Assembly: GCA_036365515.1 (NCBI GenBank)
Contig: CM070874.1
Span: 167,957,297-168,021,296 of the forward strand
DNA from: Torymus aiolomorphi
Lineage: Eukaryota > Arthropoda > Insecta > Hymenoptera > Torymidae
Length of the DNA stretch: 64,000 bases
Reading direction: 5' to 3'
Part shown: positions 54,860 to 64,000 of the stretch, piece by piece
Layout of the letters: every line of letters starts with the position of its first letter
Numbering within the stretch: position 1 is the stretch's first letter
Position numbers and translations under genes: made by a program
Notes under the pieces: model-generated
What the model was told of the DNA's origin: nothing
The model's database searches: none
What the model saw: the letters and a program-made list of their open reading frames with translations, nothing else

Positions 54860-55790
54860 TCGACCCAATGACTTATTAAAGGGGTGAAAACCGCCCTTGA
54901 AGTTTACCCCCGAAAACGTTTTTTTCTTAATATATTAAGTTCTAATTCATGTTTTGAAATGAAACAAAATGGAAAATTCTTCTCTTTGAATGACGAAATT
55001 AGCAAGTATAGTGTGGTCCCCGGGGGTGGCAATCTTTACTTTTTATTTTAGAAAAACTTTATTTTTTAAACTATTTTAGTGTATAATATTTGCAATAAAA
55101 TTAATTGATTATTATAAAAATCATTTTTGGGCTTAAAATAAAAAATTAAAGTTGACGTGATTCAGGGTTTTTGCAAATAAAAGCGTTATCGGGGGTAAAC
55201 TACCCCTTAAGCGCAAAATACTTTCAAACCGTTAAAATAAATATTTTATGTTATATAATACATAATTTATTTTTATTTGGACTATTTTTTTCTATGAGCC
55301 CAATTTCCTATTAAAGGGGTGAAATGCGCCCCTAAAATTCACCCCCAAAAACGGTTTTTTTAGATATTCCGAGTTCAGATTAAAATTTGAAATGAAAAAA
55401 AAATGGAAAATATTTCTTTTTGAAATACGAAATTAGCAATGGTTGTTTCATCCCGTGGGGTAGCAACCCTTATATTTTATTTCGAAAAAACTTTATTTTT
55501 AAAAATTATTTTTGTATATAATATTTGCAATAAAATTAAATAATTATTGTTAAAATTATTTTTAAAATTACAATAAATTTTAAAATTAAAGTTGAAGTGT
55601 TTGAGGGTTTTGTGCAAATAAAAGCGTTATCGGGGTACAGAACCCCTTTGGCACGCAATACTTCGTATCATTTAAATAAATATTTTAAGGTGTATGATGT
55701 GTATATTCATAATAATTAATCATAATTATTCTGTTTATTTTAGATTAATTTGTTTATGGGCCCAATTTTCTATTTAGGGAATAAATAATT
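54860..55790. repeat. two and a part diverged tandem repeats, ~430-455 bp
   Basis: The block CCAAT..CTTATTAAAGGGGTGAAA recurs near 54870 and 55298, with a degraded copy near 55758. Each unit also has ATGGAAAATTCTTCT-, AAACTTTATTTTT- and GTTGA(A/C)GTG-type blocks in the same order. Non-coding. Confidence 0.75.
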
Positions 55791-56047
55791 ACATGAGTAT
55801 ATTTTCATTTTAACTGCACGAATGTTTGTATGCATAATAGCTGGCTTTTAAAAGCTCTGCCTAGATTAAAATTATTTTTATGGTATATTTTAATCGTTTT
55901 AGAAATCACTCCTTGATAATTATAATTTGCTTATAATTTTAGGATATTCATATTTCCGTATCTAGGCATGTCATATTATATTACATTTCTGCTTCTTCAT
56001 TAATACTTATTCTTCAGTAAATATTTTACTCATTTCTATTTATATAT
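55791..56047. other. AT-rich spacer
   Basis: No feature supported. Confidence 0.5.
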
Positions 56048-56108
56048 TTATGAATAAGCTTTTTTTTTATTTTTTTTTTTATCAATTGAAGGTCTAGAAA
56101 GGGTTGTC

Positions 56109-56180
56109 AGCCCAGTGGTGCAAATGATAGCGTAGCTGCCCGGTAAGCAGCGGGTTGTCGGTTCGACCCCGGCCTGGGCC
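56109..56180 (+). tRNA. tRNA-like module 1, complete cloverleaf (anticodon loop GGT)
   Basis: It folds as a 72-nt cloverleaf: acceptor AGCCCAG/CTGGGCC (6 of 7 pairs), D arm GTGC/GCGT, anticodon stem GCTGC/GCAGC around CCGGTAA, and T arm GTCGG-TTCGACC-CCGGC. The pol III B box GGTTCGACCCC is canonical and the A box is close to consensus. The anticodon position reads GGT (Thr), but position 33 is C instead of the near-universal T, so a working tRNA is doubtful. D arm and variable region resemble tRNA-Trp. Likely a tRNA-derived repeat head. Confidence 0.5.
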
Positions 56181-56571
56181 GTTATTTTTTCGTTCTCATT
56201 TTTTATCTTATACGATTACCTTCCCTTACCATATCATTTAAAAATTCTTGACTGCACTTTAATTATTATAATATTGTGCATAATTCTTTGACTACTATTG
56301 TGTGAAATAGCTTTAAAAAAAATTTTAAATTGGTATTTAAACACATATATAGAAAAAAAACGATTGATAAGTTAGTTGCCTTCCTTATCTATTATCTCTC
56401 GCCCTGAATAGCCGTTAGATTCACTTATTAAATTAACATAAATCGTCGGGCGTTTCCTTCAATTGATAAAATAATATTGTCTGCTTCGGCTGAAAATAAT
56501 GCAGACAGGGGGATTTGGGAAATAAAAATTGAGAACGAATAAGTAGCGGTTAGGGTCTGGAAAGGATTGTC

Positions 56572-56640
56572 AGCCCAGTGGCGCAAATGGTAGCGTAGCT
56601 GCCCGATAATCAGAATGTTGACGGTTCGACCCCGGCCTGG
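56572..56640 (+). pseudogene. tRNA-like module 2, interrupted by a MITE
   Basis: Same layout as module 1, with CCGATAATCAGAA in the anticodon region, which breaks the stem. The B box GGTTCGACCCC is kept. The acceptor 3' strand is separated by the 127-bp insertion at 56639-56765. Confidence 0.7.
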
Positions 56641-56765
56641 GGCCTGATTCTAAATGTGTCTCGGCCTCGAGACAACTGCTTTTCCTTTTAAAGGAGCTCC
56701 CTGATTGGTCTACATCTCCGGATTTGGTGTGTCTCGACGTCGAGACAAATTTAGAATCAGGCCCC
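56639..56765. mobile_element. 127-bp MITE in tRNA-like module 2
   Basis: The ends GGGGCCTGATTCTAAAT and ATTTAGAATCAGGCCCC are inverted, followed inward by GTGTCTCG / CGAGACAAA. This segment is absent from the other seven units. The exact boundary is ambiguous because host and ends share GGCC. Confidence 0.75.
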
Positions 56766-57169
56766 AGGGCCGTGATTTTTTCGTTCTCATTTTTTATCTT
56801 ATACGTTTACCTTCCCTTTCCATATCCTTTAAAAATTCTTGACTGCACTTTAATTATTATAATATTGTGCATAATTCTTTGACTACTATTTATTGTGTCA
56901 AATAGCTTTAAAAAAAAAAAATTTTTAAATTTATTTAAACACATATGTAGAAAAAAAGTGATTGATAAGTTAGTTACCTTCCTTATCTATTATCTCTCGC
57001 CCTGAATAGCCGTTAGATTCACTTATTAAATTAACATAAATCGTCGGGCGTTTTCTTCAATTGATAAAATAATATTGTCTGCTTCGGCTGAAAATAATGC
57101 AGACGGGGGGATTTTGGAAATAAAAATTGAGAACGATTAAGTAGCGGTTAGGGTCTGGAAAGGATTGTC

Positions 57170-57241
57170 AGCCCAGTAGCGCAAATGGTAGCGTAGATGC
57201 CCGATAATCAGAATATTGACGGTTCGACCCCGGACTGGGCC
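57170..57241 (+). pseudogene. tRNA-like module 3
   Basis: Anticodon region ATGCCCGATAATCAGAATATT, stem broken; B box GGTTCGACCCC kept; acceptor AGCCCAG/CTGGGCC. Identical to module 6. Confidence 0.7.
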
Positions 57242-57640
57242 GTGATTTTTTCGTTCTCATTTTTTATCTTATACGTTTACCTTCCCTTTCCATATCCTTT
57301 AAAAATTCTTGACTTCTCTTTAATTATTATAATATTGTGCACAATTCTTTAACTGCTATTTATTGTGTCGAATAGCTTGAAAAACAAAAAATTTTAAATT
57401 TGTATTTAAACACATATATAGAAAAAAAGTGATTGATAAGTTAGTCACCTTCCTTATCTATTATCTTTCACCCTGAATAGCCGTTAGATTCACTTATTAA
57501 ATTAACATAAATCATCGGGCGTTTCCTTCAATTGATAAAATAATATTGTCTGCTTCGGCTGAAAATAATGCAGACGGGGGGATTTGGGAAATAAAAATTG
57601 AGAACGAATAAGTAGCGGTTAGGGTCTGGAAAGGATTGTC

Positions 57641-57712
57641 AGCCCAGTGGCGCAAATGGTAGCGTAGCTGCCCGGTAAGCAGAAGGTTGTCGCTTCAACC
57701 CCGGCTTGGGCC
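57641..57712 (+). pseudogene. tRNA-like module 4 (anticodon loop GGT)
   Basis: The anticodon arm keeps CCGGTAA with 4 of 5 stem pairs, but the B box is changed to GCTTCAACCCC. Identical to module 7. Confidence 0.7.
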
Positions 57713-58112
57713 GTTATTTTTTCGTTCTCATTTTTTATCTTATACGTTTACCTTCCCTTTCCATATCCTTTAAAAATTCTTGACTGCACTTTAATTATTA
57801 TAATATTGTACATAATTCTTTGACTGCTATTTATTGTGTCAAATAGCTTTAAAAAAAAAAAAAATTTTAATTTGTATTTAAACACGTATATAAAAAAAAG
57901 TGATTGATAAGTTAGTTACCTTCCTTATCTATTATCTCTCGCCCTGAATAACCGTTAGATTCACTTATTAAATTAACATAAATCGTCGGGCGTTTTCTTC
58001 AATTGATAAAATAATATTGTCTGCTTCGGCTGAAAATAATGCAGACGGGGGGGATTTGGGAAATAAAAATTGAGAACGATTTAGTAGCGGTTACGGTCTG
58101 GAAAGGATTATC

Positions 58113-58184
58113 AGCCCAGTGGCGCTAATGGTAGCGTAGCTGCCCGATAATCAGAAGGTTGACGGTTCGACCCCGGCCTGGGCC
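58113..58184 (+). pseudogene. tRNA-like module 5
   Basis: D arm GCGCTAATGGTAGCGT, anticodon region with CCGATAATCAG, B box GGTTCGACCCC intact. Identical to module 8. Confidence 0.7.
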
Positions 58185-58582
58185 GTTATTTTCTCGTTCT
58201 CATTTTTTATCTTATACGTTTACCTTCCCTTTCCATATCCTTTAACAATTCTTGACTGCACTTTAATTATTATAATATTGTGCATAATTCTTTGACTACT
58301 ATTTATTGTGTCAAATAGCTTTAAAAAAAAAAAATTTTTAAATTTATTTAAACACATATGTAGAAAAAAAGTGATTGATAAGTTAGTTACCTTCCTTATC
58401 TATTATCTCTCGCCCTGAATAGCCGTTAGATTCACTTATTAAATTAACATAAATCGTCGGGCGTTTTCTTCAATTGATAAAATAATATTGTCTGCTTCGG
58501 CTGAAAATAATGCAGACGGGGGGATTTTGGAAATAAAAATTGAGAACGATTAAGTAGCGGTTAGGGTCTGGAAAGGATTGTC

Positions 58583-58654
58583 AGCCCAGTAGCGCAAATG
58601 GTAGCGTAGATGCCCGATAATCAGAATATTGACGGTTCGACCCCGGACTGGGCC
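58583..58654 (+). pseudogene. tRNA-like module 6
   Basis: Same sequence as module 3, displaced by 1413 bp. Confidence 0.7.
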
Positions 58655-59053
58655 GTGATTTTTTCGTTCTCATTTTTTATCTTATACGTTTACCTTCCCT
58701 TTCCATATCCTTTAAAAATTCTTGACTTCTCTTTAATTATTATAATATTGTGCACAATTCTTTAACTGCTATTTATTGTGTCGAATAGCTTGAAAAACAA
58801 AAAATTTTAAATTTGTATTTAAACACATATATAGAAAAAAAGTGATTGATAAGTTAGTCACCTTCCTTATCTATTATCTTTCACCCTGAATAGCCGTTAG
58901 ATTCACTTATTAAATTAACATAAATCATCGGGCGTTTCCTTCAATTGATAAAATAATATTGTCTGCTTCGGCTGAAAATAATGCAGACGGGGGGATTTGG
59001 GAAATAAAAATTGAGAACGAATAAGTAGCGGTTAGGGTCTGGAAAGGATTGTC

Positions 59054-59125
59054 AGCCCAGTGGCGCAAATGGTAGCGTAGCTGCCCGGTAAGCAGAAGGT
59101 TGTCGCTTCAACCCCGGCTTGGGCC
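59054..59125 (+). pseudogene. tRNA-like module 7
   Basis: Same sequence as module 4, displaced by 1413 bp. Confidence 0.7.
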
Positions 59126-59526
59126 GTTATTTTTTCGTTCTCATTTTTTATCTTATACGTTTACCTTCCCTTTCCATATCCTTTAAAAATTCTTGACTGC
59201 ACTTTAATTATTATAATATTGTACATAATTCTTTGACTGCTATTTATTGTGTCAAATAGCTTTAAAAAAAAAAAAAAATTTTAATTTGTATTTAAACACG
59301 TATATAAAAAAAAGTGATTGATAAGTTAGTTACCTTCCTTATCTATTATCTCTCGCCCTGAATAACCGTTAGATTCACTTATTAAATTAACATAAATCGT
59401 CGGGCGTTTTCTTCAATTGATAAAATAATATTGTCTGCTTCGGCTGAAAATAATGCAGACGGGGGGGATTTGGGAAATAAAAATTGAGAACGATTTAGTA
59501 GCGGTTACGGTCTGGAAAGGATTATC

Positions 59527-59598
59527 AGCCCAGTGGCGCTAATGGTAGCGTAGCTGCCCGATAATCAGAAGGTTGACGGTTCGACCCCGGCCTGGGCC
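59527..59598 (+). pseudogene. tRNA-like module 8
   Basis: Same sequence as module 5, displaced by 1414 bp (one extra A in a homopolymer). Confidence 0.7.
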
Positions 59599-60114
59599 GT
59601 TATTTTCTCGTTCTCATTTTTTATCTTATACGTTTACCTTCCCTTTCCATATCCTTTAACAATTCTTGACTGCACTTTAATTATTATAATATTGTGCATA
59701 ATTCTTTGCTGCTATTTATTGTGTCAAATAGCTTTAAAAAAAAAAATTTTTTTAAATTTGTATTTAAACACATATATAGAAAAAAAGTGATTGATAAGTT
59801 AGTTACCTTCCTTATCTATTATCTTTCGCCCTGAATGGCCGTTAGATTCAATTATTAAATTAACATTAATCGTCGGGCGTTTGCTTCAATTGATAAAATT
59901 ATGAATAAGCAATTATTTGAAATCTTGAAATCATGGATAAAAATAGCTAATTTCGCGGAGAAAAACATCCGTGCAAAAATAACACGAGTGAGTCTGGAGT
60001 CCGCGAGTGTATAAAAACAGATCAGTTAGTCAGTATATTTTTAGTACCCCAAATAGCAGTAGTTTACTGTAATGATCTGCGAAATTTATTTGCTTATAAT
60101 TTATTTTTAGATCA

Positions 60115-60280
60115 GATAGATAGTTGAAGCTGATGGTAGTTTTTTAATGTAGTTTGATGTGGAGATTAATGACCATACTACCAGGTAGGAAAAGAAATAG
60201 ACAAAACATTTTTTGGTTATTTCTTTTCCTACCTGGTAGTGTGGCCATTAATCTCCACATCAAACTCAAAAAAAAAAACT
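60115..60280. mobile_element. hairpin element between 12-bp direct repeats
   Basis: Inverted arms of about 65 bp share GAGTTTGATGTGGAGATTAA- and ACTACCAGGTAGGAAAAG-type blocks around a centre near 60207. ATTTTTAGATCA occurs on both sides (60103-60114 and 60281-60292), as a target duplication would. Non-coding. It lies at the left edge of the pogo-like fragment. Confidence 0.7.
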
Positions 60281-60292
60281 ATTTTTAGATCA

Positions 60293-61005
60293 TTTTCGAA
60301 AATGGTTAAGGGATGTGTTTTTTTCAAATGTTGGAAAAAACAGTTTGTTATTGCTAGATTCTTGGAGCGGACATTGCACAGAAGCAGTAAAAAGAGAAAA
60401 ACCTAGTGATAAAAACATTAAACTTTCCAAATTCTTCAAGGTACAACGGGAAAAATAGAACCACTGGATGTGGTTTGGCTTTCGTATATGGAAAAATTTT
60501 GTAAGACACTTTTCCGATAGTGTAATTTTGTTGGATAAATACATAAGTTTCCACGTACGAAATAATGCAATTAAATTACAATCTCTGGTGCACAATCAGT
60601 TATCTTCTCCTCGATACGTAAATTTGTTTAAGGTTTTTCTCCTTCAATTTTAAACTTTTTGAAAAAAATTTGACACATTTTAAGTTTAATAAAGAACTAC
60701 AACATTTCAAAGAGTTTTTTTCTTAAGATTAAAACTTGAATGAGAAAAACGGGACCCCAATTTTAAGTAATAGCGTGAGTATCGCATCACCTTAAATACT
60801 TTTGGTATAAAAGCGGCTATTTCGATAATAAACCAAATGAATTTGTAAATCCGGTGGACTTTAGCTTTGGTGGATCCCAAACTCATTCGGAGGTACCAGG
60901 ATGTAAAAATACTGCTATTATAAAATGTTCATGGTGTCAGAAACCACTGTGCTTAAAATATGTTTTTGAAGATTTTCATTACTGTTCAACCTATAATCCT
61001 TAAAC
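60293..61005 (+). pseudogene. C-terminal fragment of a second pogo-like transposase
   Basis: It begins within the core: LLLLDSWSGHC (about 60345-60377, second catalytic Asp), then GTTGKIEPLDV (about 60440-60470, third Asp), then after a frame change WFGFRIWKNFVRHFSDSVIL and LVHNQLSSPR. About 120 bp of AT-rich sequence interrupts. It then resumes (60805-61005) with WYKSGYFDNKPNEF, NPVDFSFG, CSWCQKPLC and DFHYCSTYNP, ending in TAA. This matches the C-terminal half of the transposase at 42943-44565 block by block. Only the C-terminal half remains. Confidence 0.72.
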
Positions 61006-61197
61006 AAAATTAATTGTGATAAGGAACAAACGGCAAGCTCTTTTATATATTTCGTCGAATCTTTTTTGACAATTTGCAAAAACAAATATACTTATATTTT
61101 ACTTTTCATATAAAGTAATTATACCGGGTGTCCCATTTTAAAACCACCAGGCAAATATCTCGAAAACTAAGGGAGATGGAAAAAAACTTTTAATACA

Positions 61198-61615
61198 AAA
61201 GTTGTAGGGTTCAGAGGGGCCCAATTGATCGTGACCTTGGTTATGACCTTGAGGTCAATTATCAAGGTCTTTTGAAGGTCAAATCGATTTTTTCAAATGG
61301 GAACCCCCACTTTTGACATCGTAAATGGAAAGAGCGGAAAATTTTACGTTCAGATATGTCCTTGAGTCAAGGTCATGGTCATGGTCATGGTCATGTTTAA
61401 AATCAAAATCAATCAACGCATCCAAACATTCCCATAATTACGCATACGAGTGTTAAATAAAGAAGTTGTAGGGTTTGGAGCGGCCCAACTGATCGTGACC
61501 TTGGTTATGACCTTGAGGTCAATGATCAAGGTCATTTGAAGGTCAAATCGATTTTTTCAAATGGGAACCCCTATTTTTGACCTCGTAAATGGAAAGAGCG
61601 GAAAATTTTACTATT
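61198..61615. repeat. left subterminal repeats of the DD41D element
   Basis: Two copies, starting GTTGTAGGGTTCAGAG (61198) and GTTGTAGGGTTTGGAG (about 61464). Both carry TGACCTTGAGGTCAA and GAAGGTCAAATCGATTTT; the first also has four CATGGT repeats. Confidence 0.85.
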
Positions 61616-61898
61616 TTTACTATTATCAATATTTACCAGGGTTAACCACTTATATCAAATAATAACAAAAGTTAATAAGTATTGACCACCTGTATCCAAT
61701 AGTGACCGGTAGTATTCAGCATTGATCGGTAATAGTCAATAATTATTACTGTTTACATCAAATTGTTTTCAAATTGAGCACACTTATATTGGCACAGAAA
61801 ATTAAACTTTTTCGTTTTAAAATATTGTATAGTATAATAACATATTATTTCTTTTGTGGTGTGTTTTGATAAATAATTGCATTTACAACTAAAAAAGA
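61616..61898. other. transposon 5' untranslated region
   Basis: AT-rich sequence with several short diverged repeats of GTTAATAAGTATTGACCAC type (61640-61750), leading to the transposase start. No distinct promoter can be asserted. Confidence 0.4.
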
Positions 61899-62966
61899 AT
61901 GCCTGACTATTCTGCTAATGAAATAGTTGACATTCTTCTTATTTTAGGAGAATGTCGACGAAACTATCGAGAGGCAAGCAGATTGTATCGTGCTCGGTTC
62001 CCTCAACGACAACATCCTGATCATACGGTAATACGTGATATTGAACTGCGCGGTCGACAAGGAAACTTCGTTCGAAGAAGGAGGACACTGAATGATCACG
62101 ATTATGAAAATAATCCTCGCTTTCTTGCTGTTCTAGCCATGGTACATTTAAATGTTCATGTCAGTTTACGCGAAATCGAGTTAACAATGGGTATTCCAAG
62201 ATCTACGGCCAGTAGATATTTACGATATGCGCGTTACCATCCTTACCACATTACTCTAAATCAAGCTTTAACTGTGGAAGATTATCGACGGAGAATAACA
62301 TTTTGCTAATGGGCAACACAACAAATTACTGATGATGAAAATTTCTTTAACAATGTTCTTTTTAGCGACGAGGCTACATTTCAGAGTACTGGTATGTTGA
62401 ATCGCCATAATTGCCACTACTGGTCTCCTGTTAATCCTCATTGGATGCGAGAAGTTGATCATCAGCATCGCTGGAATGTAACGGTATGGTGTGGTATTAT
62501 TAACGGATGTCTGATTGGACCTTATTTTTTTGAAGGTCACGTAACTCAACATACTTATTTACAGTTGCTGAGAGACGAGCTGCCACTCTTTCTAGAAAAC
62601 GTTGATCTTCATACAAGGGCCAGAATGTGGCTACAACAAGATGGTGCTCCTCCACATTATGCCAGAATTGTCAGAGATTTTCTTAATGAAAGGTTTAACG
62701 GTCGATGGATTGGTAGAGGAGGTCCCGTAGCATGGCCACCAAGATCTCCAGATCTGACATCTCCAGATTTTTATTTATGGGGCTTCCTAAAAAATACAGT
62801 CTACCGCAACAGGCCAACTACAAGAGATGACATGATTCAAAGGATTACACAAATCTGTTTAAGTATTCCACGTCAAGTATTATTAAATACTGTTAGAAAC
62901 TTTAAAAGGAGAATAGAATGTTGTCAACAAGTAAATGGTGCAACTTTTGAGCATCTTCTTCAGTAA
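61899..62966 (+). pseudogene. DD41D mariner-like transposase with one premature stop
   Basis: A single frame of about 355 codons from the Met at 61899 (MPDYSANEIVDILLILGE). An N-terminal helix-turn-helix (residues about 5-50) and a second HTH (SLREIELTMGIPRSTASRYL, about 89-108) bind the ends. The catalytic core has LFSDEATF (first Asp), WLQQDGAPPHYA (second Asp) and SPDLTSPDFYLWGF (third Asp, 41 residues after the second). A TAA at 62307-62309 lies between HTH and core, with the frame continuing directly after it. The C-terminus FEHLLQ ends at 62966. The lesion could be recent or a sequencing error; otherwise the gene looks complete. Confidence 0.88.
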
Positions 62967-63045
62967 ATGGTGACCGAAACACTTGGATCCTATGACTAAA
63001 TACACATGAACGTGGAATTTTCCAATGAATTTTTAGCTGGCCTGA

Positions 63046-63275
63046 TCATCCCCGACCTTGCCTTAACTGGCCGGGTATCTCCGACCTTGCCTTAACTGAC
63101 CGGGTCATCTTCGACCTTGCCTTAACTGGCCGGGTCATCTCCGACCTTGCCTTAACTGGCCGGGTCATCTCCGTCCTTGCCTTAACTGGCCGGGTCATCT
63201 CCGACCTTGCCTTAGCTGGCCAGGTAATCTCCGACCTTGCCTTAGGTGACCGGGTCATCTCCGACTTTGCTCTTA
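63046..63275. repeat. minisatellite, ~30-bp unit, seven to eight copies
   Basis: Unit CCGACCTTGCCTTAACTGG followed by CCGGGTCATCT, with small variants (GGTATCT, GTCCTTG, TTAGGTGACC). It sits between the transposase stop and the right subterminal repeats. A long open frame on the other strand across it is an artefact of the 30-bp period. Confidence 0.9.
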
Positions 63276-63279
63276 ACAG

Positions 63280-64000
63280 CACGGAAACTGACCATAACTT
63301 TGACCATGACCTTGACCCAAGGTCATATCAGAATTTTTCGGTTTTTCTATTTACGAGGTCAAAAGTGAGGGTTGCCGTTAAACAAAATTGATTTAACGTT
63401 CAAACGACATCATCCTTGACCTCAAGTTCATGGTCAAGGCCACGATCAGTTGGGCCCCTCCAAACACTACAACTTCTGTATTTAACACTCGTATGCGTAA
63501 TTATAGGAATGTTTGGATGCGTTGATTGATTTTGATTTTAAACATGACCATGACCATGACCATGGCCTTGACTCAAGGACATATCTAAACGTAAAATTTT
63601 CCGCTCTTTCCATTTACGAGGTCAAAAGTGGGGGTTCCCATTTGAAAAAATCGATTTGACCTTCAAATGACCTTGATCATTGACCTCAAGGTCATAACCA
63701 AGGTTACGATCAGTTGGGCCCCTCTGAACCCTACAACTTTTGTATTTAACAATTTGTCTCGTATACCTAATTATGGGAATGTTTTGATGCGTTTATTGAT
63801 TTTGATTTTAAACATGACCATGACCATGACCATGACCTTGACTCAAGGACATATCTTCACGTAAAATTTTCCGCTCTTTCCATTTACGAGGTCAAAAGTG
63901 GGGGTTCCCATTTGAAAAAATCGATTTGACCTTCAAATGAACTTGATCATTGACCTCAAGGTCATAACCAAGGTCACGATCAGTTGGGCCCCTCTGAACC
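63280..64000. repeat. right subterminal repeats of the DD41D element, cut by the window
   Basis: Inverted copies of the left subunits, starting near 63290, 63535 and 63810, each with CATGACCATGACCATG, TTACGAGGTCAAAAGTG and GATTTGACCTTCAAATGA. The terminal sequence lies beyond 64000. Confidence 0.85.

Larger units (their letters stand above)
56060..59898. repeat. tandem array of eight ~471-bp units, each with a tRNA-like module
   Basis: Units start (tRNA-like module) at 56109, 56572, 57170, 57641, 58113, 58583, 59054 and 59527, a period of 463-473 bp except one interval of 598 bp that holds a 127-bp MITE. Each unit also has CGTTCTCATTTTTTATCTTA, GCCGTTAGATTCACTTATTA and TGTCTGCTTCGGCTGAAA blocks. 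57170-58582 and 58583-59995 are near-identical three-unit blocks. The array ends have 15-bp inverted repeats (TTTTATCAATTGAAG and CTTCAATTGATAAAA) and lie between 12-bp direct repeats TTATGAATAAGC (56048-56059 and 59899-59910). A long T-rich run follows the left direct repeat. Confidence 0.9.
61128..64000 (+). mobile_element. mariner-like DD41D transposon with long compound inverted ends
   Basis: The left end begins CCGGGTGTCCCATTTTAAAA near 61131. The arms are built of ~265-bp subunits: at least two on the left (61190-61620) and three, inverted, on the right (63280-64000, cut by the window). They enclose one transposase gene and a 30-bp minisatellite. The spacing of 41 residues between the second and third catalytic Asp places it with the DD41D (rosa-type) branch of IS630/Tc1/mariner. 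A single stop codon is the only lesion I see in the transposase. Confidence 0.82.

Noticed and set aside
56109..56180. Functional tRNA-Thr gene
   Set aside because: The cloverleaf is good but position 33 is C and the module is repeated in a decaying array; called tRNA-like only.
56060..59898. Regular repeats suggesting a CRISPR array
   Set aside because: Units are ~471 bp, spacers are not unique, and the context is eukaryotic transposons. It is a satellite-like array.
63046..63275. 30-bp repeats suggesting a CRISPR array
   Set aside because: The repeats are contiguous with no unique spacers; it is a minisatellite.

Overview
The window is eukaryotic and almost certainly from an arthropod, most likely an insect. 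Its Ty3/gypsy, BEL/Pao, Ty1/copia, LOA/R1-like and Jockey/CR1-like elements, its mariner-like, pogo-like, hAT and TTAA-site DNA transposons, and its long (CA)n and (GA)n tracts point that way. A hymenopteran is a guess. I recognise no conventional host gene. The whole 64 kb is a transposon graveyard, and nearly every open frame belongs to a mobile element.

Layout. 1-1.9 kb: left-truncated mariner-like transposase and its subterminal repeats. 2.2-5.2 kb: a Jockey/CR1-like LINE (- strand) that has lost its reverse transcriptase. 5.41-5.68 kb: a hAT MITE with an 8-bp target duplication. 6.6-12.8 kb: a degenerate copia element (+). 13.0-21.1 kb: a BEL/Pao element (-) carrying a TA-site MITE (15.57-15.97) and a 2.46-kb TTAA-site element (16.26-18.71). 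22.64-39.99 kb: a Ty3/gypsy element 'A' (-), bounded by AAGT duplications and split by a younger Ty3/gypsy element 'B' (27.06-34.51, bounded by AATT). 40.3-51.7 kb: a pogo-like DNA transposon with long inverted ends, interrupted by a full-length LOA/R1-like LINE (44.87-50.54, 12-bp target duplication). 52-55.8 kb: a TTAA-type MITE, a LINE fragment, a BEL-like 5' fragment and diverged tandem repeats. 56.06-59.9 kb: an array of eight ~471-bp units, each carrying a tRNA-like cloverleaf. 60.1-61 kb: a hairpin element and a second pogo-like fragment. 61.1-64 kb: a mariner-like DD41D transposon with one premature stop.

Nested insertion gives a relative chronology. An old TTAA-site element (TTAA at 12994-12997, continuing at 21075-22643 and 39991-40310) was hit by BEL near its left end and by gypsy A further in. 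BEL was later hit by a TA MITE and another TTAA-site element, and gypsy A was hit by gypsy B. Removing each insertion plus one target copy restores a continuous host element. B is the least decayed LTR element.

Most worth a second look: (i) gypsy B, whose two integrated ends are both U5-type LTR ends; (ii) the tRNA-like array, a trimeric higher-order repeat bounded by 12-bp direct repeats and 15-bp inverted ends; (iii) AAGGTCA-rich terminal repeats shared by elements with different transposases.
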